45,420 nt of DNA, from positions 1 through 45,420 of the forward strand of contig DASUUH010000145.1 of NCBI GenBank assembly GCA_036374175.1, written 5' to 3'. This stretch comes from JASLBX01 sp036374175. Lineage in GTDB: Bacteria > Actinomycetota > Actinomycetes > Jiangellales > Jiangellaceae. Made by a program: the position numbers and the translations under genes. The notes under the pieces were generated by a model. It was not told the origin of the DNA and ran no database searches. It saw nothing but the letters and a program-made list of their open reading frames with translations. Positions 41,270 through 45,420 of this stretch are shown here, piece after piece (the stretch's first letter is position 1; each line of letters opens with the position of its first letter).

Positions 41270-41764
41270 GTGACGACGGAGGTAACGGTCCGGGCGCTGG
41301 TCGATGCAGACTGGCCGGACGTACGCCAGATCTACGCCGAAGGCATCGCGACGCGCAATGCGACCTTCGAAACTCGGGTGCCCAGCCGGGCTGTGCTGCG
41401 CCGGAAATGGCTCGCGGGTCAGCGCTGGGTTGCCGAGGCGGATGGCCGGGTCGCAGGCTGGGCTTCGGTCACTGCCGTCTCCTCGCGAGAGTGTTACGCG
41501 GGGGTCGTGGAGTCCTCGATCTACATCGCTGACGGGATGCGTGGCCGGGGAATCGGCAAGGTCTTGATCTCCCATCAGGTGCGATCCGCCGAGCGGGCGG
41601 GCCTCTGGACGCTCCAGACCTCTATCTTCCCGGAGAACGAGGCGAGTATCCGCCTGCACGAATGGGCCGGGTTTCGAGTCGTCGGGGTGCGTGAACGCAT
41701 CGCCCGGCTGGACGGGCAGTGGCGCGACACCGTCTTGCTCGAGCGCCGCTCCCAGCTGGTGTGA
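41270..41764 (+). CDS. GNAT acetyltransferase, phosphinothricin acetyltransferase-like
   Basis: 164-residue GNAT protein. VRALVDADWPDVRQIYAEGI, TFETRVPS (common in Pat/Bar-type and related enzymes) and the acetyl-CoA loop GMRGRGIGKVLI (motif R/Q-x-x-G-x-G/A) are clear. NEASIRLHEWAGFRVVGVRERI and GQWRDTVLLER complete the type. Such enzymes acetylate phosphinothricin, methionine sulfoximine or related amino acids; the natural substrate is not determined. GTG 41270 follows the Nudix gene by 15 bases, suggesting one operon. Confidence 0.9.
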   Translation: MTTEVTVRALVDADWPDVRQIYAEGIATRNATFETRVPSRAVLRRKWLAGQRWVAEADGRVAGWASVTAVSSRECYAGVVESSIYIADGMRGRGIGKVLISHQVRSAERAGLWTLQTSIFPENEASIRLHEWAGFRVVGVRERIARLDGQWRDTVLLERRSQLV

Positions 41765-41819
41765 CGACCCGCGCCACGACTGGCTGGGCCGCCCACCAGG
41801 GTTAGCGACGTTGCTACAT

Positions 41820-41864
41820 GGCTGCATGCCTGTAGGTACGTCGGGCCGTCTGCCGAACGTGATC
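41820..41864 (-). repeat. possible degenerate copy C of the intergenic repeat
   Basis: On the minus strand this begins GATCACGTTCGGCA, matching 13 of 14 bases of copies A and B (one A-to-G change). It shares GGCATGC further on but otherwise diverges. It lies between the converging GNAT and citrate synthase genes. Chance cannot be excluded. Confidence 0.35.
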
Positions 41865-41867
41865 GAA

Positions 41868-43043
41868 CTACGCGGTGGGGACGGGGTGGGGCGGGGCCGG
41901 GCCGACGTAGCGGGCCGCCGGGCGGATGATCTTACTGTCCGCAGCCTGCTCGATGATGTTCGCGCTCCAGCCGACGACCCGGGCGGCCGCGAAGGTCGGG
42001 GTGAACATCGAGCGCGGGAGGCCGCACAGCTCCATGACTACACCGGCGTAGAACTCGACATTGGTGTGCAGTTCGCGGCCCGGCTTGAGTTCGGCAAGGA
42101 TGTCTAGCACTCGCCGCTCGACCTGGGTGGCGAACTCGACGAGTGCGCGATCGTGGGCGTCGTTCGACGTCTCGGCAAGTCCTTCGGCTATGCCACGGAG
42201 CAAGCGCGATCGCGGGTCCTCGGTGCGGTACACCGGGTGGCCGAATCCCATGATCCGGTCGCCGGCCAGTAACCTGGCCCGAATCCACTGGTCGATGTTG
42301 TCGGGCGTGCCGATGGCGTCGAGTGTGTCGAGAGCCCGGCTCGGCGCCCCACCGTGGAGCGGGCCGGACAGTGCGCCGATCGCGCCGACGAGGCACGCTG
42401 CGACATCGGCCCCGGCGGATGCGATGACCCGGCCAGTGAACGTCGAGGCGTTGAACCCGTGGTCGATCGTCGAGATCAGGTACTGCTCGATGGCCCGGGC
42501 GTGGCCCGGTTCGGGTTCGGTGCCGGTCAGCATGTAGAGGTAGTTGGCCGCGTGGGGCAGGTCGTCACGGGGTGCGACCGGTTCGAGACCCGCCGCCAGC
42601 CGTCGTAGAGCGGTCAGCACGGTCGGAACAACGGCGCAGGCCCGCAGTGTGTCGGCCCGCCGCTGCTGCGGATCGATGTCGTACACCGGCCGGAAGCCGG
42701 CCTGGGCGCCCAGCAGGGACAGCGCCGTGCGAAGCCCGGCGAGCGGCCCGGACACGCTGGTCGCCCCGGCGATCGCGGGCAACACATCGATGATGTCCTC
42801 GGGCAGTTCTCGCAGCGCCGTCGTCTCGCGTTGGAACGCCGCGCTGCGCTCGTGGTCCGGCAGCGTCCCGTCGATCATCAAGTGCCAGACGTCCTCGAAG
42901 GTTCGCTTCTGCGCCAACTCGATCGCCGAGTATTCCCGGTAGTGGTAGAAACCTTCCCGGCCGCGGACGTCGCCGAGTCCCGTGTCAGTGACTACGACAC
43001 CGGACAGGCCGCGCGGCACCTCGATGGGCGCGGTGGTAGCCAT
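41868..43043 (-). CDS. citrate synthase (type II-like, actinobacterial)
   Basis: 391 residues forming a citrate synthase with DHGFNAST (H195), GPLHGGAPSRALDTL (H230), MGFGHPVYRTEDPRS (H269) and TNVEFYAGVVMELCGLP (E330 in the usual Asp place). Condensation of acetyl-CoA or propionyl-CoA with oxaloacetate is expected; which one cannot be read. ATG 43043 is preceded by AGGAGAGG. The gene is divergent, at 59 bases, from an HTH-citrate synthase fusion. The pair resembles, as I recall, a conserved actinobacterial arrangement. It is distinct from citA at 3.3 kb. Confidence 0.93.
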   Translation of the reverse strand: MATTAPIEVPRGLSGVVVTDTGLGDVRGREGFYHYREYSAIELAQKRTFEDVWHLMIDGTLPDHERSAAFQRETTALRELPEDIIDVLPAIAGATSVSGPLAGLRTALSLLGAQAGFRPVYDIDPQQRRADTLRACAVVPTVLTALRRLAAGLEPVAPRDDLPHAANYLYMLTGTEPEPGHARAIEQYLISTIDHGFNASTFTGRVIASAGADVAACLVGAIGALSGPLHGGAPSRALDTLDAIGTPDNIDQWIRARLLAGDRIMGFGHPVYRTEDPRSRLLRGIAEGLAETSNDAHDRALVEFATQVERRVLDILAELKPGRELHTNVEFYAGVVMELCGLPRSMFTPTFAAARVVGWSANIIEQAADSKIIRPAARYVGPAPPHPVPTA

Positions 43044-43065
43044 GGTTGCCTCTCCTGTCCTCTAC

Positions 43066-43102
43066 AGTTGAGCAGAGCGTACATATATTGATTGGATCAA
43101 CT
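43066..43102. promoter_or_regulatory. palindromic divergent promoter region between the citrate synthase genes
   Basis: AGTTGA (43066-43071) and TCAACT (43097-43102) are inverted, 25 bases apart, and inside the right part TTGAT-TGG-ATCAA (43088-43100) is a perfect 5+5 palindrome. TATATT (43084-43089) is a plausible -10 for the fusion gene, giving a very short leader before ATG 43103. This is the likely binding site of a MerR-like regulator, possibly the fusion protein itself. Confidence 0.45.
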
Positions 43103-44308
43103 ATGGCTCGCCTGAGTACTCAGGAAGTGGCTCGCCGGCTCGGTGTCAAACCACAGACCGTGTACGCCTATGTCAGCCGCGGCCTGCTCACCAGCACACG
43201 TGGCCCAGGCGGGCGCAGCAGCACGTTCGATCCCAAGCAGGTGGACACCCTCGCTGCGCGGCACCGGCGGGCCGATGCGGAGGCCATCGGAACCGGCATC
43301 ACGCTGATCGACGGTGACCGGTACTACTACCGGGGTGTCGATGCGATCGAGATAGCGCGAAGGTATCCGTACGAGGCCGTCGCCGGCTGGTTGTGGACCG
43401 GCACGCTGGTGTCGGGAACTCGATTCGTCGCCCCTGCCGGCGCCGCACAGGCCGCCCGCGCGGCGATGCAGGCGTTGCCGGTGCACAGCACCCTGATGGA
43501 CAAGCTGCGGGTCGGCGTGCTGGCAGCGGCGACGTCCGACCCACTGCGGTTCGAGCTCGCCGAGCCGGTGGTCATCACGACCGCCCGAAGCGTGATCGCC
43601 ACCCTGGTGGAGTCGTTGCCTGTCCTCGGCCCGGACGTTCCCGCCGGAGCCTCGCTGGCCAAGCGGTTGTGGTCGCGGCTGACGCCGAACGAGCCGACCG
43701 AGCCGGCGATCCGGTGCCTTGACGCTGCGCTGGTGCTGCTGATCGATCACGACCTGGCCGCGTCGACGCTGGCCGCCCGGGTTGCGGCGTCCGCGCGGGC
43801 GCATCCGTACGCAGTCGTGTCCGCCGGGCTCGGCGCGCTCGAAGGTCCGTTACATGGCGCGGCGAGCGGGCTGGCCCACCGATTGCTCGTCGAATGCCTT
43901 GACCATGGTTCCACCGCGCCGGTGGTGGCCGATCACCTCCGATCGGGACGGCGCATACCGGGGCTCGGACACCGGGTTTACCAGGGTGACGATCCGCGCA
44001 CCACACTCCTGCTCAGCTTGCTGGAGCAGGTCCCAGGCTCACAGCCGGTGTTGCACATGGCCCGCGATGTCGTCGGTACGGTCGGCCGCGAGCGTGCGCT
44101 GCATGCCAACGTCGACCTGGCACTGGCCGTGCTGAGCGTGGCCACGGACATGCCGCCGGACGCCGGCGAGGTGATCTTCGCCGTGGGCCGGACGGCAGGC
44201 TGGGTGGCACACGCCCTGGAGGAGTACTCCGAGCGGCCGCTGCGCATGCGTCCGATGGGCCAGTACGTGGGGCCGTTGCCGCCACAGCCGCTGCCCGAGC
44301 CGGCCTAG
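43103..44308 (+). CDS. citrate synthase with N-terminal MerR-like helix-turn-helix
   Basis: 401 residues. Residues 1-50 (ARLSTQEVARRLGVKPQTVY, then RGGRSS-type wing and FDPKQVDTLAARHR) form a MerR/excisionase-like DNA-binding domain. From ~65 a citrate synthase domain follows. Catalytic residues are kept: H216 in DHDLAASTLAARV, H251 in GPLHGAAS, H290 in GLGHRVYQGDDPRT and D338 in NVDLALAVL. The C-terminal RPMGQYVGPLPPQP matches citrate synthases. It may be a metabolite-sensing regulator, an enzyme or both. ATG 43103 has no ribosome binding site and lies 7 bases past a probable transcription start. The adjoining partner is a normal citrate synthase read the other way. Confidence 0.85.
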   Translation: MARLSTQEVARRLGVKPQTVYAYVSRGLLTSTRGPGGRSSTFDPKQVDTLAARHRRADAEAIGTGITLIDGDRYYYRGVDAIEIARRYPYEAVAGWLWTGTLVSGTRFVAPAGAAQAARAAMQALPVHSTLMDKLRVGVLAAATSDPLRFELAEPVVITTARSVIATLVESLPVLGPDVPAGASLAKRLWSRLTPNEPTEPAIRCLDAALVLLIDHDLAASTLAARVAASARAHPYAVVSAGLGALEGPLHGAASGLAHRLLVECLDHGSTAPVVADHLRSGRRIPGLGHRVYQGDDPRTTLLLSLLEQVPGSQPVLHMARDVVGTVGRERALHANVDLALAVLSVATDMPPDAGEVIFAVGRTAGWVAHALEEYSERPLRMRPMGQYVGPLPPQPLPEPA

Positions 44309-44309
44309 C

Positions 44310-45420
44310 TCAGCCTCCGACGATCGAGATCGCCACCAGGAAGTAGATGAGCAGGCCCGTGGCGTCCACAAGCGTGGTGACCAACGGTGCCGAGATGACC
44401 GCCGGGTCGATCCCCACACGCCGGGCGAGCAGCGGCATGGTAGATCCGACAACGGCCGACCATGTGCACACCACGACCAGGGCGATTACGACCGCTGCAG
44501 CCAGTTGCACGTCGGCGAACACGATGCCGATGCCACCGGCCAGAACCGAGAGCATGATTCCGAGTGCGAACCCGACCCGGCATTCGCGCCACGCCACCCG
44601 CAGTACGTCGGTGGAGCGGACCTCACCCAACGCCAGCGCACGCACCGCCGCCGTGGCCGCCTGTGCGCCCACGTTGCCGCCGGTACCGATCAGCATCGGC
44701 ACGAAGAATGCCACTTTGGGGATCGACTCGAGGGTCTGCTCAAACGCGGCGAGCACACTCACCGTCATGGCTGCCGCCGCGACGAGCAGCAGCAACCAGA
44801 TGACTCGGGACCGGGCGACCTTCAACACGCTGGCGGCCATGTAGTGCACGGTCAGCGGTTCGGCGGCCGACTGGCGGGCGATGTCCTCAGAGTCCGCCGC
44901 CTCGATCATCTCGACGGCGTCGTCGATCGTCAGCAACCCGACGACCCGGTTCTCGCTGTCGACGACGGTTAGTGCCAGCAGGTTGGCCTCTTGCATCAGA
45001 CGCGCCGCGGCTTCGGCGTCGTCGGTCGCCTGGACGGTGGGTACGTCGGTGTCAGACAAGGCGGCGACGGAGTCGGTGGGGGAGCCCAGAACAAGATCAC
45101 GTAGCGCCACGACGCCGATGAACCGGCGCTGCGCGTCCCCTACCGGCAGGGTGTACACGGTCTCGGCGTTGCCGCCGCGTGTTCGGACCTGCGCCAGTGC
45201 ATGTTCGGCGGTGGAGTCGCGGCGAAGCAGCACGAACTCCGGGCTCATGATGCGCCCGACTGAACCCTCCGGGTAACCGAGCAGGTCGGCCGTCATCGCC
45301 CGTTCGTACGGGCTCAGGCCGGCGAGAACTCGCTGCGCGAACTTGGCCGGGGCCTCGCCCAGCAGGCGCGCCCGGTCGTCGGGGTCCATCGCCTCGACGA
45401 GTTCGAAGAACGCCGGATCG
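44310..45420 (-). CDS. mgtE: magnesium transporter MgtE, partial (runs off the right edge)
   Basis: The frame stays open through 45420 (ELVEAMDPDDRARLLGEAP), so the start lies outside the window. An N-terminal MgtE helical domain (partial), a CBS pair (SPEFVLLRRDSTAEHALAQV to VVGLLTIDDAVEMI) and five membrane helices are present. PMLIGTGGNVGAQAATAAVRAL and PLVTTLVDATGLLIYFLVAI carry the conserved pore residues including the Mg-site aspartate. MgtE imports Mg2+ and is gated by Mg2+ at the CBS and N domains. It converges on the HTH-citrate synthase gene with a 1-base gap. Confidence 0.93.
   Translation of the reverse strand, partial: DPAFFELVEAMDPDDRARLLGEAPAKFAQRVLAGLSPYERAMTADLLGYPEGSVGRIMSPEFVLLRRDSTAEHALAQVRTRGGNAETVYTLPVGDAQRRFIGVVALRDLVLGSPTDSVAALSDTDVPTVQATDDAEAAARLMQEANLLALTVVDSENRVVGLLTIDDAVEMIEAADSEDIARQSAAEPLTVHYMAASVLKVARSRVIWLLLLVAAAAMTVSVLAAFEQTLESIPKVAFFVPMLIGTGGNVGAQAATAAVRALALGEVRSTDVLRVAWRECRVGFALGIMLSVLAGGIGIVFADVQLAAAVVIALVVVCTWSAVVGSTMPLLARRVGIDPAVISAPLVTTLVDATGLLIYFLVAISIVGG

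Noticed and set aside
1..45420. tRNA, rRNA, CRISPR array or intact insertion sequence
   Set aside because: No cloverleaf with an anticodon arm, no rRNA-like stretch, no regularly spaced repeats with spacers and no transposase were seen. The cluster at 39.1 kb is irregular in spacing and orientation, unlike a CRISPR.

Overview
The window is about 45 kb of GC-rich DNA from an actinobacterium. GTG starts are frequent, genes are tightly packed with ATGA/GTGA stop-start overlaps, and the content is typically actinobacterial: actinobacterial SerC, citrate synthase 2, MenG/MenJ menaquinone genes, an IdeR-type regulator and a complete 14-gene complex I operon. The gene order from menG through nuoA-N, polyprenyl synthase, rarD and korAB to a second nuoA resembles, from memory, the corresponding Streptomyces region. 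The intergenic repeats and gene set would also suit Jiangellales or Propionibacteriales, so I do not fix the order.

Layout. 1-6.3 kb: RNA phosphodiesterase, a methyltransferase, serC and citA on the minus strand, pdxH, a strongly structured intergenic region, and menG. 6.4-23.8 kb: menJ (menaquinone tail reductase), then nuoABCDEFGHIJKLMN. Crp-like palindromes lie in front of both menJ and nuoA, so quinone synthesis and complex I may share control. 24-27.7 kb: a polyprenyl diphosphate synthase (probable menaquinone tail supply), a decayed vapC toxin fragment, rarD and a secreted subtilisin-like protease.

27.7-33 kb: korA-korB (2-oxoacid:ferredoxin oxidoreductase), divergent from a lone second nuoA-nuoB pair that is translationally coupled to an AlkZ-type winged-helix DNA glycosylase. 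33-38.7 kb: a SulP/STAS anion transporter, a hotdog-type protein, nagA, ideR with a probable own iron box, a rhodanese, and small conserved or unknown proteins including PspC. 38.7-39.3 kb: an ABC-2 permease remnant with a frameshift, followed by a cluster of GATCAGGTGACC repeats that runs into the end of an MHYT sensor gene. 40.3-45.4 kb: a tandem Nudix protein, a GNAT acetyltransferase, a citrate synthase divergent from a citrate synthase fused to a MerR-like DNA-binding domain, and a partial mgtE running off the right edge.

The main theme is respiration and central carbon metabolism: menaquinone synthesis, complex I, ferredoxin-linked oxoacid oxidation and three citrate synthase genes. The most unusual points are the HTH-citrate synthase fusion with its divergent partner, the isolated nuoA2-nuoB2-glycosylase operon, the repeat inserted in frame at the start of nuoE, and several intergenic repeat or hairpin elements. 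I saw no rRNA, tRNA, CRISPR array or intact transposase.
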